From NCBI RefSeq assembly GCF_026153455.1, contig NZ_CP110629.1:3782001-3846000 (forward strand): a stretch of 64,000 nt of DNA, in the 5' to 3' direction. The DNA comes from Marinimicrobium sp. C6131. GTDB taxonomy: Bacteria > Pseudomonadota > Gammaproteobacteria > Pseudomonadales > Cellvibrionaceae. A program made the position numbers and the translations under genes. The number at the start of each line of letters is the position of its first letter. Position 1 is the first letter of the stretch. The notes beneath the pieces were generated by a model. The model made no database searches, had not been told where the DNA came from, and saw nothing but the letters and a program-made list of their open reading frames with translations. Below, piece by piece: positions 8,228 to 18,187 of this stretch.

Positions 8228-11200
8228 ATGGACAAGCTGTATTTACCGACAGACGTGATGGTCTGGAATTCGGTCTCATGGATACGTTGTGTGTTGATCG
8301 GTGCCGCCCTGTCGGCGCTGCTGGCCTGCAGCCCGGGCGAGGACCCGACGCCGGCCACGGCTTCCTCCTCTTCTGAAGCTTCCTCAACGTCTGCTCGGGG
8401 GGCTGCCCCACCCGTCAGTTTTGAACTGACGGTGGGTGGTTTGGCACCGTCGGAGAGGGCCGGCGAGTTATCACTGTCCGGCGAGCTCTATGTGCCGGAC
8501 GGTGCGGATCGGAACGCTGTGGAATCGGTTCTGACGGCGGAGCTTGGAGGAGAACCGGTGTCGGTACAGTGGCAGGAGACCGCCAAGCCGGTGCGCTTCG
8601 GTTTCCATCTGGACGCCTTGCCTCAAACCGACCGGGACCAGACGCTGGTGCTCGCCTGGGACGGCTCGAGCATCGGGTCGTCACAGAAGGGCCAACGAAC
8701 CCTGACGCTTCCCGCGCGTGACACCTTCGTGGTTACCGGCGCGCAAGTGGTGCGCGGTGGGCAAACCTATGTGGAGGTGAGCTTTTCCCAGCCGCTCGAT
8801 CGCGAGCAGAACCTGAGTGGGCTGGTGGAGCTCGGCGGGGAGGCGGTTCGCGCTCGAGTAGACGGCAGTCGCCTGCGTCTGTACCCCCGGGAGCAAACTG
8901 ACGAAGCCGTCACCCTGACCGTCACCGACCTGGTACGCAGCGCCCGAGGCCATCGCCTTGGCAAAGGCTTTGAACAGACGCTGCGCCTGAATCTGGTCAC
9001 CCCCGGTGTGCGCTTTCTGGGCAACAGCAGTATTCTGCCGCCCGCCCGCCAATTGTCCGTTCCGTTTGAAGCGGCGAATATCGACTCGGTTCAGGTGACC
9101 GCCTTCAAGGTGTTCGAAGGCAATATGGGTCAGTATCTGCAGAATCATGGTTTGACCGATGCCGGGCCGGACGGTGCCACCGGTCGTTATTTGTGGCGCA
9201 AAACCTATCGCCTGCCCGAGCCCGCCAGCGATGGATGGCAACGCTACAACCTGGATCTGACCGAGCTGATGGCAGAGCACCCGGAGGGCATGATTCAACT
9301 GGCCCTGGGTGTGGACCGCAGCAACTCACTCTATCCCTGCGATGTGCCGCGCCCCGAGCAGGCGGAAGATCCGGAACCGGAAAGCCACGAGGGCGACTGG
9401 TCCTACCAGAATGAGTCCACGCCCGCCTGGTATCGGCAGTACTATGAATCCCGTGGTTACTGGGTCTACAGCGAACGCAACAACCCGTGCCACGAAAGTT
9501 ACTACCGCTACAGCGATCAGGTGCAGGCCCAGCGCGCCTTTCAGGTATCCAGCATGGGCCTGATGGCCAAGCTCGGTGGCGATGACCGGCTGGAAGTGAT
9601 TGCCACCGGCCTGCTTGATGCCGCACCGCTGCCGGACGCCCGCATCCGGGTGTACAACTTCCAGCAGCAGCCCATTGGCGAAGGCCGCACCGATGAATAT
9701 GGCATGGCCTCAATCCGCACCGATGGCCAGCCGTTTTATCTGATGGCCGAGCGCGACGGTAAAACCGGCTATCTGCGCCTGGCGCGCAACGAAGCGTTAC
9801 CCACCAACCAGTTTGATGTGGATGGTGAGCCGGTGCGCGATGGTTTGAAAGGCTTTCTCTATGGCGAGCGGGATGTCTGGCGGCCGGGGGATGATATCCA
9901 CCTGACCTTTATTCTCGAAGATCGCGACGACCAGTGGCCCGAGGATCATCCGGTGACCCTGGATCTGTTTGATCCCCAAGGAAAGAAAGTCACCAGCGAA
10001 ATCGCCCGCGACCCGGTGGACGGTTTTTACCGCTTTACCCTGAGCACCGAGGAGTCGGCGCCCACGGGCAACTGGCGCGCGGTAGTGCACCTGGGCAACC
10101 GCTACTTCGACAAGGTACTCAAGATCGAAACCATCATGCCCAACCGGCTGAAAATGGATTTGAGCTTTGCCGAGACCCCGTTGCGTCTGGATGCCATGCC
10201 GGCCGAGGCCGAGCTGTCCGCCCAGTGGCTGCACGGCGCCAGTGCCGCCGGGCTGAAAGCGGATACCGAGGTCCGGTTGATTCCCAAGACCACCCGCTTC
10301 GACGGCTACAGCCAGTTCACCTTTGACGACCCGGCCCGGGAATTTGCCGGGGCCACTCAGAAGGTGTTTGAAGGGGTATTAGATCAAACGGGTGAGGCGC
10401 GCTTTCCGGTGAACCTGCCGGTGGCCTCACCGCCGCCGGGTCAATTATCCGCCGTATTCATCAACCGCGTGTTCGAGCCGGGCGGGGCGTTCAGCACGGC
10501 GCTGCGTCGGTTCGATTACCTGCCTTTCGAACAGTGGGTGGGCATTCATGTACCCGATGGCAGCGGTTACAACGGGGCCATCGCCCGCAATCAGGATCAT
10601 GAAGTCAGCTTCCAGAGCCTCTCCAGCGACGGCGAACCATTGGCCGGCCGCGACCTGAAACTCACCCTCTACAAAGTGGACTGGCGCTGGTGGTGGGATC
10701 GCGGCAGTGACGACCTGGCCAGCTTTGTGGCCAGTGAAAATCGCGCGCCCTTAAGCGAAGACTCGCTCACCACCGATGCCAATGGCCTGGCCCGCTGGAC
10801 CCTGGAAAAGGACCGGTACGATTGGGGCCGCTACCTGCTGCGGGTCTGTGATGAGAACAGCGGTCATTGCGCCGGGGAGCTGTTGTATCTGGGTTGGAGT
10901 CGCAGCAACGCGGTCAATCCCGCCAGCGCCACCCAACTGATGCTGTCCACCGATCAGGATCAATACGAAGTGGGCGAGACCGCACGGGTCCGATTGCCGG
11001 AGGTTGAGCGTGGCCGTGTGCTGCTCAGTCTGGAAAACGGTCGGCGCGTATTGGAGCGGCGCTGGCTGGATCTGGAACCGGGGCAGACCGATATCGAGAT
11101 TCCGGTCACCGCCGAAATGGCGCCCAATGTCTATGTCCACCTGAGCCTGTTGCTGCCCCACCAGGACCGGGCCAGTGATGCCCCCATGCGCCTGTATGGG

Positions 11201-13567
11201 TTGGTGCCCCTGGCGGTGGAAGATCCCGACACCCGCTTGGAGCCGGTTATTGAGGCGCCCGAGCAGGTGCGTCCGGAGTCCACCTTTGCGGTTGAGGTCA
11301 GCGAGACCAATGACCGCGCAATGACCTACACCCTGGCCCTGGTGGATGAGGGCTTGCTGGGCATTACCGGTTTCAAGGCGCCCGATCCTCACGACCATTT
11401 CTATCGTCGCGAAGCCCTGGGGGTATACACTTGGGACCTGTTTGATCAGGTGGTCGGGGCCTACGGTGCTTCCCTGCAGAGAGTGCTCGCCATCGGTGGT
11501 AGCGATGCCGACGACGAGGCTGATGCCAACCCCCGTGAGCGCCGGTTCCCGCCGGTAGTACAGTTCCTCGGCCCCTTTACGCTGGCCGCGGGCGAGACCC
11601 GGACCCACGAGATCTCCCTGCCGCCATACTTGGGCGAAGTCCGCGCCATGGTAGTGGCGGGCCAGCAGGGCGCCTATGGCAAGGCCGAACAGAGCGTCAC
11701 CGTCACCCAACCGCTCAGCCTGCTGGCGACGCTGCCCCGGGTGGTCGGCCCGGGCGAGACCATCTCCCTGCCGGTGCAAGTGTTCACTAACGACGAAGCC
11801 ATTGATCAGGTGAACATTGAGGCCAGCGCCAGTGACCTGTTCACCCTGGAGCAGAGTACAGCGGAACTCAGCCTGGACGGGCAACAGGACGCCATCACCG
11901 AGCTGACCCTCAAGGTCAACGATCAGGTCGGGCAAGGGCAGGTGACCGTCACCGCCCGCAGCGGTGAGGAGACGGCCAGCCAGACCATTCATATTGAATC
12001 CCGTGCGGCCAACCCCCCGTCGGTGCGCCGGGAGCAGGTTGTCCTGGCGCCGGGCGAGGAGTGGCGCTCTTCCCTGGAGGCCCACGGCATGGCGGGCACC
12101 AATGAGGCCAGCATCGAGATCAGCCGGTTGCCGCCAATCAACCTGGAGCAGCACCTGGGCTACCTGCTCAACTACCCCCACGGCTGTCTGGAGCAGGTGA
12201 CCTCCGCCGCGTTCCCGCAACTCTATCTGGATCGACTGGTATCCCTGTCCGATGACCAGGAGCGCGAGCGGGAAAGCAACCTGCAGGCCGCTATCGAGCG
12301 GCTGGCCCGCTTCCAGTTGGCCAACGGTGCCTTCAGCTACTGGCCCGGCGCGACCTATGCCAATGACTGGGCTTCACTCTACGCGGGGCACTTCCTGGTG
12401 GAAGCCCAGCGGCGCGGCTATGGTGTTGAGGCCGACGGCTTGCAGCGCTGGCTGGACCACGAGCGCCAACAGGCCCGCCGCTTCAGTCAGGGCGAAGACT
12501 ACCGGACCCAGGTACAGGCCTATCGCCTTTACGTGCTGGCCCTGGCGGGCGCGGCGGAAACCCCGGCCATGAACCGGTTGCGGGAGCGATTGAACCAACT
12601 GAACGGCGATCAGCAGGTGACCGCACGGCGTCTGCTGGCGAGTGCTTACTATCAGCTCGGGCTCAAGGATGCCGGGCGGGAGCTGATGCCCGAGGTCGAG
12701 CGCGTGCCGGAGTACGATGAACCCGGCTATACCTACGGTTCCAGCCTGCGCGACCGGGCCATCGGCCTGAAATTGCTGGTTCAGGCCGGTGAGCAGGAAG
12801 CGGCCTGGCAACAGGCGGAACAGATCGCGGATCGGCTCTCCGAGTCCGACTGGTACAGCACTCAATCGGTGGCCTGGGCCCTCACCTCCCTGGCGAACTT
12901 CGCCGGAGACGTAGACGCCGAGGAACCCCTGCGCTTCGCGCTGGATACCGAGGGCGATTGGCAGCCTCTGGAAAGTCAGAGTCACTGGTATCGGCAGTCA
13001 TTGATGAATATCCAGGCCGGGGTGCGCAACGACAGCGATCAGAACCTGCGGGTGCTGCTCAGCAATCGCGGCACGCCCGCCGCCACGGATGAGCAGCCGG
13101 AAGCGGAGGGACTGAATCTGGACGTGCGCTTCGCCACGCTGGAAGGCGAAACCCTGGACGTCACCGAACTGCCTCAGGGCACCGACTTTATGGCGGAAAT
13201 CAGTGTGTCTGCCGACTTCGGTGAACTGGGCCGTGCGCGGCTGGAGGATATAGCCCTGAGTCTGGTGATGCCCAGCGGCTGGCAGATCCGCAACGAGCGA
13301 CTGGAGGGCGGCGATGCGCCCGACGGGTTTGATTATCTGGACATTCGCGACGACCGGGTATTGGGCTACTTCAGCCTCTGGAGGGACTACCGGTGGCGCT
13401 GGCGCTATCAGGACCACCGTCAGGAGCGGGTCACACTGAAAATCCTGCTCAACGCTTCCTACGCCGGGGATTTCTATCTCCCGGGCTGGCGTACCGAAGC
13501 CATGTACAACGAACGGATTCGGGCGGGTACCGCCGGGCAGTGGGTCCGTGTGATCAAGTCGGACTGA
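8228..13567 (+). CDS. yfhM: Bacterial alpha-2-macroglobulin lipoprotein (YfhM-like)
   Basis: 1779-aa periplasmic lipoprotein. A signal peptide with lipobox SALLAC gives Cys34 as lipidation site. A long array of macroglobulin-like beta domains follows, then the thioester motif YPHGCLEQ (Cys1320, Gln1323), then the alpha/alpha thioester domain (ERLARFQLANGAFSYWPG) and a C-terminal receptor-binding-like domain. The intact CLEQ indicates it can trap attacking proteases covalently. The next gene, 7 nt downstream, is pbpC, the standard partner, which suggests defence and repair of the cell wall when the outer membrane is breached. It is a little longer than E. coli YfhM (about 1650 aa). An alternative start is the ATG at 8258. 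Confidence 0.93.
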   Translation: MDKLYLPTDVMVWNSVSWIRCVLIGAALSALLACSPGEDPTPATASSSSEASSTSARGAAPPVSFELTVGGLAPSERAGELSLSGELYVPDGADRNAVESVLTAELGGEPVSVQWQETAKPVRFGFHLDALPQTDRDQTLVLAWDGSSIGSSQKGQRTLTLPARDTFVVTGAQVVRGGQTYVEVSFSQPLDREQNLSGLVELGGEAVRARVDGSRLRLYPREQTDEAVTLTVTDLVRSARGHRLGKGFEQTLRLNLVTPGVRFLGNSSILPPARQLSVPFEAANIDSVQVTAFKVFEGNMGQYLQNHGLTDAGPDGATGRYLWRKTYRLPEPASDGWQRYNLDLTELMAEHPEGMIQLALGVDRSNSLYPCDVPRPEQAEDPEPESHEGDWSYQNESTPAWYRQYYESRGYWVYSERNNPCHESYYRYSDQVQAQRAFQVSSMGLMAKLGGDDRLEVIATGLLDAAPLPDARIRVYNFQQQPIGEGRTDEYGMASIRTDGQPFYLMAERDGKTGYLRLARNEALPTNQFDVDGEPVRDGLKGFLYGERDVWRPGDDIHLTFILEDRDDQWPEDHPVTLDLFDPQGKKVTSEIARDPVDGFYRFTLSTEESAPTGNWRAVVHLGNRYFDKVLKIETIMPNRLKMDLSFAETPLRLDAMPAEAELSAQWLHGASAAGLKADTEVRLIPKTTRFDGYSQFTFDDPAREFAGATQKVFEGVLDQTGEARFPVNLPVASPPPGQLSAVFINRVFEPGGAFSTALRRFDYLPFEQWVGIHVPDGSGYNGAIARNQDHEVSFQSLSSDGEPLAGRDLKLTLYKVDWRWWWDRGSDDLASFVASENRAPLSEDSLTTDANGLARWTLEKDRYDWGRYLLRVCDENSGHCAGELLYLGWSRSNAVNPASATQLMLSTDQDQYEVGETARVRLPEVERGRVLLSLENGRRVLERRWLDLEPGQTDIEIPVTAEMAPNVYVHLSLLLPHQDRASDAPMRLYGLVPLAVEDPDTRLEPVIEAPEQVRPESTFAVEVSETNDRAMTYTLALVDEGLLGITGFKAPDPHDHFYRREALGVYTWDLFDQVVGAYGASLQRVLAIGGSDADDEADANPRERRFPPVVQFLGPFTLAAGETRTHEISLPPYLGEVRAMVVAGQQGAYGKAEQSVTVTQPLSLLATLPRVVGPGETISLPVQVFTNDEAIDQVNIEASASDLFTLEQSTAELSLDGQQDAITELTLKVNDQVGQGQVTVTARSGEETASQTIHIESRAANPPSVRREQVVLAPGEEWRSSLEAHGMAGTNEASIEISRLPPINLEQHLGYLLNYPHGCLEQVTSAAFPQLYLDRLVSLSDDQERERESNLQAAIERLARFQLANGAFSYWPGATYANDWASLYAGHFLVEAQRRGYGVEADGLQRWLDHERQQARRFSQGEDYRTQVQAYRLYVLALAGAAETPAMNRLRERLNQLNGDQQVTARRLLASAYYQLGLKDAGRELMPEVERVPEYDEPGYTYGSSLRDRAIGLKLLVQAGEQEAAWQQAEQIADRLSESDWYSTQSVAWALTSLANFAGDVDAEEPLRFALDTEGDWQPLESQSHWYRQSLMNIQAGVRNDSDQNLRVLLSNRGTPAATDEQPEAEGLNLDVRFATLEGETLDVTELPQGTDFMAEISVSADFGELGRARLEDIALSLVMPSGWQIRNERLEGGDAPDGFDYLDIRDDRVLGYFSLWRDYRWRWRYQDHRQERVTLKILLNASYAGDFYLPGWRTEAMYNERIRAGTAGQWVRVIKSD

Positions 13568-13574
13568 GGCGGCG

Positions 13575-15923
13575 GTGAGTAAGACGTTCGGCAAGTGGAT
13601 ACGTCAGCCCTGGCTGGTGGGGGTGGCCGGGGGCATGCTGGTTGTCTTGCTGCTCCTGCAGTACTGGCCGCTGCCGTCGGGCTTACAAAACCGTGACTAC
13701 GCCCGTCTGATACTCGCCGACAATGGCGAACTGCTCGGAGCCCGGATTGCCGGTGACCAGCAATGGCGCTTTGCCCCGGTTACCGGGTTGCCGAACAAAT
13801 ACGAGCAGGCCCTGTTGCGGTTCGAAGACCGACGCTTTCATCTCCACCCGGGCATCGACCCCCTGGCCATCGTCCGGGCCGGTTGGGGCAATATCAGAGC
13901 CGGCCGGGTCACCAGCGGCGGCAGTACCCTCACCATGCAATTGGCCCGAATGCTGCGCGACGACCCGCCCCGAACCCTGGGCAATAAAGCGCTGGAGGCG
14001 CTGAGTGCTCTGCACCTGGAGTGGCATTTCAGCAAGGATGAATTGCTGACCCTTTATGCCAGTCACGCCCCCTTCGGCGGCAACATCGTCGGTCTGAGAG
14101 CCGCCGCCTGGCGCTACTTCGGTCGCGAACCAGAGCAGCTTTCCTGGGCTGAAGCGGCCACTCTGGCGGTACTGCCCAACAGCCCGGCGCTGATCCACCC
14201 CGGGCGCGACCGCGAGCGCCTGCGTCAAAAGCGGGATCAGTTGCTGCGCCGTCTGACCGAGGCTGGTGCCCTGAGTGAGCTGGATCTGAGGTTGGCGCTA
14301 CGCGAGCCACTCCCCGAACGACCCCGACCGTTACCTCATCTGGCGCCCCACCTGCTGACCACGTTGGCCGCCGAGGCCCCCTCGCAAGCGGTGTTCCACA
14401 CCACCCTGAATGCCGACCTGCAACGGCGCATCCAACACATAGCCGAGCAGCAGGGGCGGCGACTGGCTCGGGACGGCGTCCACAACCTGTCGATTCTGGT
14501 GCTGGACCATGAGCGGATGCGCACCCTCGCTTACGTGGGCAATCAGGCCGCGGGGGATGACCACGCGCCAGCCGTGGATATCATCCAGCGGCCGCGTTCC
14601 ACCGGCAGTATTCTCAAGCCTCTGCTCTACGGTCTGATGTTGGAAGATGGCGAGCTGCTGCCCACCACATTGGTACCGGACATTCCCGCCTATTTCGGTG
14701 GCTACCGACCGGAAAACTATGACCGTCAATACCGCGGCGCCGTGCCCGCTCACCGGGCGCTGGCCCGTTCGCTGAATGTGCCGGCGGTGCACATGCTTAA
14801 AGATTACGGCATTGAGCGGCTGCACCATCGTCTGCAGGAATTGGGGGTGAGCACCCTGCATCGCCCGGCCGAAGACTATGGCCTGAGTCTGATTCTGGGC
14901 GGTGCCGAAGGCACTCTGTGGGAACTGACCAACCTCTACGCCCGAATGACCTCCATGGCCCGTGCGGGCACCTGGCCCGCCGAAGCACAGCGGGTCCATG
15001 GCGAACATAATGTGGCAAAGGGCGATCCCGGTCTGGGACAGGGCGCCGCCTGGTTGACCCTGCAGGCGTTGCTCAATGTCGTCCGCCCCGGCACCGATGC
15101 GCTCTGGCGGGATTTCAGCGGCAGCCAGGCCATCGCCTGGAAAACCGGCACCAGTTACGGCCTGCGCGATGCCTGGGCGATTGGCAGCAACGGCCGCTAC
15201 ACCGTGGGCGTCTGGGCCGGCAATGCCGGCGGTGAACCGGCGCCAGCGCTGAGCGGCCAGAAAAGTGCCGCGCCGGTACTGTTCGAAGTGTTTGCCCAAC
15301 TGGGCAATCATCGCTGGTTTGACCGCCCGACCCAGGCTCTGAAAACCGTCTCCGTGTGCATCACCGATGGCTATCTCGCCGGTGGCCAGTGCGAGTCGCG
15401 CGAAATTGATATTCCCCGGCACAGCCACTTTCAGCAGGTCACCCCGCACTACCAGCGGGTCCAACTCGATGCCACCGGCCAGTATCGGGTGCACGCCGGT
15501 TGTGAGCGGGTCAGCGCCATGGTCTCGGCCGACTTGTTCACCCTGCCGCCGCTCCAGGCGCACTTCTGGCGCCTGCATCACAGTGACTACCGTCCGGTTC
15601 CCCCCTGGCGCCCGGACTGCCTGGCCGCCGTTCATCACTACGCCGATGACCAACCCATGGACCTGCTCTATCCCCGTGAGGGTAGCCAGGTGTACATCCC
15701 GCTGGAATTGAGTGGGCGGCGCGGCCGCACCGTTCTTCAGGCTGTCCATCGTCATCCTGAGGGAGAACTGTTCTGGCATCTGGATGATCGCTACCTGGGC
15801 AAAACCCGCCTGTTTCACGAGCAGGCGGTTTCCCTCGACCCGGGTTGGCACAAATTACGTCTGGTGGATGGGGATGGCTACCAACTGGAGCGTTGGTTTC
15901 GGGTTCTGGGCGGCGAGGGCTAG
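13575..15923 (+). CDS. pbpC: Penicillin-binding protein 1C
   Basis: 782-aa bifunctional peptidoglycan synthase starting with GTG, 7 nt after yfhM. It has one membrane anchor (PWLVGVAGGMLVVLLLLQYW) and a GT51 glycosyltransferase domain with catalytic Glu84 in FEDRRF and the TSGGSTLTMQLAR motif. The transpeptidase domain carries SILK (Ser345, Lys348), SLN and KTGTS (Lys523). A PbpC-type C-terminal domain (about residues 690-780) completes it. All active-site motifs are intact. The yfhM-pbpC order is conserved in many proteobacteria. The last codons and stop region are the left edge of the A-type repeat that recurs at 24256, so this gene's 3' end was a breakpoint in the duplication that built the downstream array. 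Confidence 0.93.
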   Translation: MSKTFGKWIRQPWLVGVAGGMLVVLLLLQYWPLPSGLQNRDYARLILADNGELLGARIAGDQQWRFAPVTGLPNKYEQALLRFEDRRFHLHPGIDPLAIVRAGWGNIRAGRVTSGGSTLTMQLARMLRDDPPRTLGNKALEALSALHLEWHFSKDELLTLYASHAPFGGNIVGLRAAAWRYFGREPEQLSWAEAATLAVLPNSPALIHPGRDRERLRQKRDQLLRRLTEAGALSELDLRLALREPLPERPRPLPHLAPHLLTTLAAEAPSQAVFHTTLNADLQRRIQHIAEQQGRRLARDGVHNLSILVLDHERMRTLAYVGNQAAGDDHAPAVDIIQRPRSTGSILKPLLYGLMLEDGELLPTTLVPDIPAYFGGYRPENYDRQYRGAVPAHRALARSLNVPAVHMLKDYGIERLHHRLQELGVSTLHRPAEDYGLSLILGGAEGTLWELTNLYARMTSMARAGTWPAEAQRVHGEHNVAKGDPGLGQGAAWLTLQALLNVVRPGTDALWRDFSGSQAIAWKTGTSYGLRDAWAIGSNGRYTVGVWAGNAGGEPAPALSGQKSAAPVLFEVFAQLGNHRWFDRPTQALKTVSVCITDGYLAGGQCESREIDIPRHSHFQQVTPHYQRVQLDATGQYRVHAGCERVSAMVSADLFTLPPLQAHFWRLHHSDYRPVPPWRPDCLAAVHHYADDQPMDLLYPREGSQVYIPLELSGRRGRTVLQAVHRHPEGELFWHLDDRYLGKTRLFHEQAVSLDPGWHKLRLVDGDGYQLERWFRVLGGEG

Positions 15924-15930
15924 AACTGAG

Positions 15931-15962
15931 TCACACATTGGCGATAGACGTTGTGGCATAAT
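15931..15962 (+). promoter_or_regulatory. Shared promoter-like block upstream of A1
   Basis: TCACACA (15931-15937), 16 nt, then TGGCATAAT (15954-15962), an extended -10-like element. The same block with the same spacing precedes A2, B1, B2 and B3. TCACA falls where the right half of a class II CRP site would lie, but no good left half is seen. Confidence 0.55.
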
Positions 15963-16003
15963 TCGCGCTGCAAATGACAGGGATTACAAGGAGTGGCTGA
16001 GTC

Positions 16004-18187
16004 ATGCTGCCTGCAAGAGTGCCTTACCTGAACGACCTGCTTGGTCGATATTACCGCTTTTATCACCCCAGCCAGGGACCTCGCCCGACATCGCGACCGA
16101 TGTGGTTTGGCGACAACTTCTATGCGCATCAATTTCTGATTGGCCTGGATTGTGACCCCGATTTCTGGCTGCAACTGTTGGTCAGTCTCGGCGAGGAGTA
16201 TCCTCCTGTTGACCCCGACGACGCCCGCCGTCTGATAGCCGACTGGATCGCCCAAGGGCGCGTGCAGGTGTACCCAAGCGCCAATCCGGCACTGCTCAAT
16301 AACCTCAGCGGATTGACCTGCTTCCGTCGCAACCGCGACACCGCCTTGTCAGTGATGCCCGCCGCCAACAGCGACCAGGGCCGCAAACCCGCACGCCGCT
16401 TCAGCAGCCTGAACGACGCCAAAGCCTTCGTACAAAGCCTCGATCCCAGCGCTGAGCAACTCAAAGCCACGGGTAAACTGTTGCCCCCCGGCCAGTGGCA
16501 GCCACAGACCCCGGTCCATTCCATCGCCCAGGCGTTGCACAACGGTGAGCTGGTCGTGGTCGAAGAACCGCTCCGCACCGGCGCAGGCAAACCAATGGAC
16601 GGCAACAACCTGGTGGAAGAGCTGCTTGAGGCCACCGCCGCCGGTACCGCCCAGACCCTCGGCCCCCACGCCGATGAGGGCGGCGACGGTGCCCGGAACG
16701 ACGAACCCGCCGAAGAAATTCCCGTGTGCGAACTGCAGAAGTTCATGCTCCGGTGCTCCCACTACGGCTCACGCGGCTACATGCTCGACGTGCTCAATGG
16801 CGAGCCCAATATGAACGGCACCCAGAAAGTGCTGCAGGTGATCACCCAGGACGATCAGCCCGACAAAATCACCGTCGACTTTGCCGGCGCCTGCGGCCAT
16901 GGCAAAAACGCCTGCCCCTCCATCAACCTGAGTGGCCCCGACGGCGACAGCGCCATCAAGCAGAGCGGAAAGGAAATAGCGGTTCTGCCCCCGAGTAACG
17001 ACCGACCGGTGGAAACCTTCAGCGACTTCCTGCGCCGCTATCTGTTACCGGGTGATATCGACTTCAACACCTACCGTTTCAGGTCCTCCGGCTGCTCAGA
17101 AATCGAGCAGGTAGAGGGAATCGTGCATGCGTTTCCCACGGTGAAGTGGGAGGGCGGCGTTAAGGCTGGATACTCTCAGAGTAGTACGTCTAAAAGCCTT
17201 GATAGTAATGAAGGCTCAACCGGAGACTGGGCACTCTCCGGGAAAGTGTCCGGTCAGGTGAATACTCACCATTGGGAGCTCGGATCGGAGAAAAACTTGA
17301 CGGTGGACGACTGTTTCCCTGAAATCCGCTCAATGATGGACACCGTGACCGAAAGCATCGAAAAGTACACCCGCAGAGGGAAAAATCGGAATGAGTCCAA
17401 TCGAAACAAGGTTGAACTGACTTGGCCGACCGTAGAGTTCAAAGGGGGTGTTGAACTTAAAGAGGTTGAACAGCGAAACGATATCGCGGTATCGGGAAGT
17501 ATATCATTGTCCATGGCGCCGCTGCTTAAAGCTGATGTGTGTGTCGATATTCTCGATACCATAATCAGCCTGCAGGGGCCCCACTCCACGATTCTTAAGG
17601 AGATTCGAGCGCGCGCGCAACAAGGGATAGGAACAGAGCAGCTCAGCGCGGGCGCCGTGGTCGCGCTGGACTTGCTTATTTCCGGTGAGCTTTCGGGCAG
17701 CTTATCCTGGGAAAAGAACGCAGGAAAACGCTGGCTGGCCAAAGACGGAGTAACAACGACCAATAGAAGTGCTCTGAGTCTGTTGATTGGCGTAGAAGCC
17801 AGAATCGAGGCGAAAGCAAAAATCTTCTATGTCGAAGTCAGGGCGGGCATGGCCATGTCTCTCAAGAGCGCTGGCTCGGAGTCTAAGGGTATTGGTGCTG
17901 TCTTTGAACTTACATCAACGGTCAAAGGAGGTGAGCCCGCGATTGGTGGAAGTGTGTTGTTTACGGGTGCGGCGCTCTACTACACCTATTATGCGGAGGT
18001 AGCCAAAGGAACCGTGGATTCAAAGAATGCTGAGGATGAAGATGACCGGAGAAGGAGAAGTCGCTACAAGAAAGCAGAAAACGAAAAACTAAAAGAGAAA
18101 GAAATGAAAAAACTTAGGGAGATACTGCCAGAGGCCAGGTTTCCAAAAGAGAAAAAGGAGTATTCCCTTGATGAAGCTCCATTCTAA
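16004..18187 (+). CDS. Gene A1: unknown protein, candidate effector-like, paired with lipoprotein C1
   Basis: 727-aa protein that I do not recognise. No signal peptide. Residues 1-110 form a conserved head (YLNDLLGRYYRFYHPSQG...). About 110-235 is a variable acidic linker. Residues 240-385 carry a Cys/His-rich block (CELQKFMLRCSHYGSRGY, CGHGKNACPS, SSGCSEIEQ). Residues 385-680 look beta-rich with a glycine-rich pattern (GSISLSMAPLLKADV, GELSGSLSWEK, FTGAALYYTYYAEV). The tail is highly charged and ends LPEARFPKEKKEYSLDEAPF. The stop overlaps the lipoprotein gene C1 by 17 nt, implying coupled expression. A second copy lies at 24349. The beta-rich end with an adjacent diverging lipoprotein recalls secreted effector/immunity pairs, but no secretion genes of that type are in the window. 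AAGGAG at 15988 supports the start. Confidence 0.7.
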   Translation: MLPARVPYLNDLLGRYYRFYHPSQGPRPTSRPMWFGDNFYAHQFLIGLDCDPDFWLQLLVSLGEEYPPVDPDDARRLIADWIAQGRVQVYPSANPALLNNLSGLTCFRRNRDTALSVMPAANSDQGRKPARRFSSLNDAKAFVQSLDPSAEQLKATGKLLPPGQWQPQTPVHSIAQALHNGELVVVEEPLRTGAGKPMDGNNLVEELLEATAAGTAQTLGPHADEGGDGARNDEPAEEIPVCELQKFMLRCSHYGSRGYMLDVLNGEPNMNGTQKVLQVITQDDQPDKITVDFAGACGHGKNACPSINLSGPDGDSAIKQSGKEIAVLPPSNDRPVETFSDFLRRYLLPGDIDFNTYRFRSSGCSEIEQVEGIVHAFPTVKWEGGVKAGYSQSSTSKSLDSNEGSTGDWALSGKVSGQVNTHHWELGSEKNLTVDDCFPEIRSMMDTVTESIEKYTRRGKNRNESNRNKVELTWPTVEFKGGVELKEVEQRNDIAVSGSISLSMAPLLKADVCVDILDTIISLQGPHSTILKEIRARAQQGIGTEQLSAGAVVALDLLISGELSGSLSWEKNAGKRWLAKDGVTTTNRSALSLLIGVEARIEAKAKIFYVEVRAGMAMSLKSAGSESKGIGAVFELTSTVKGGEPAIGGSVLFTGAALYYTYYAEVAKGTVDSKNAEDEDDRRRRSRYKKAENEKLKEKEMKKLREILPEARFPKEKKEYSLDEAPF

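Noticed and set aside
10751..12220. 489-codon minus-strand frame inside the alpha-2-macroglobulin gene
   Set aside because: Antisense shadow of the thioester-containing coding region.
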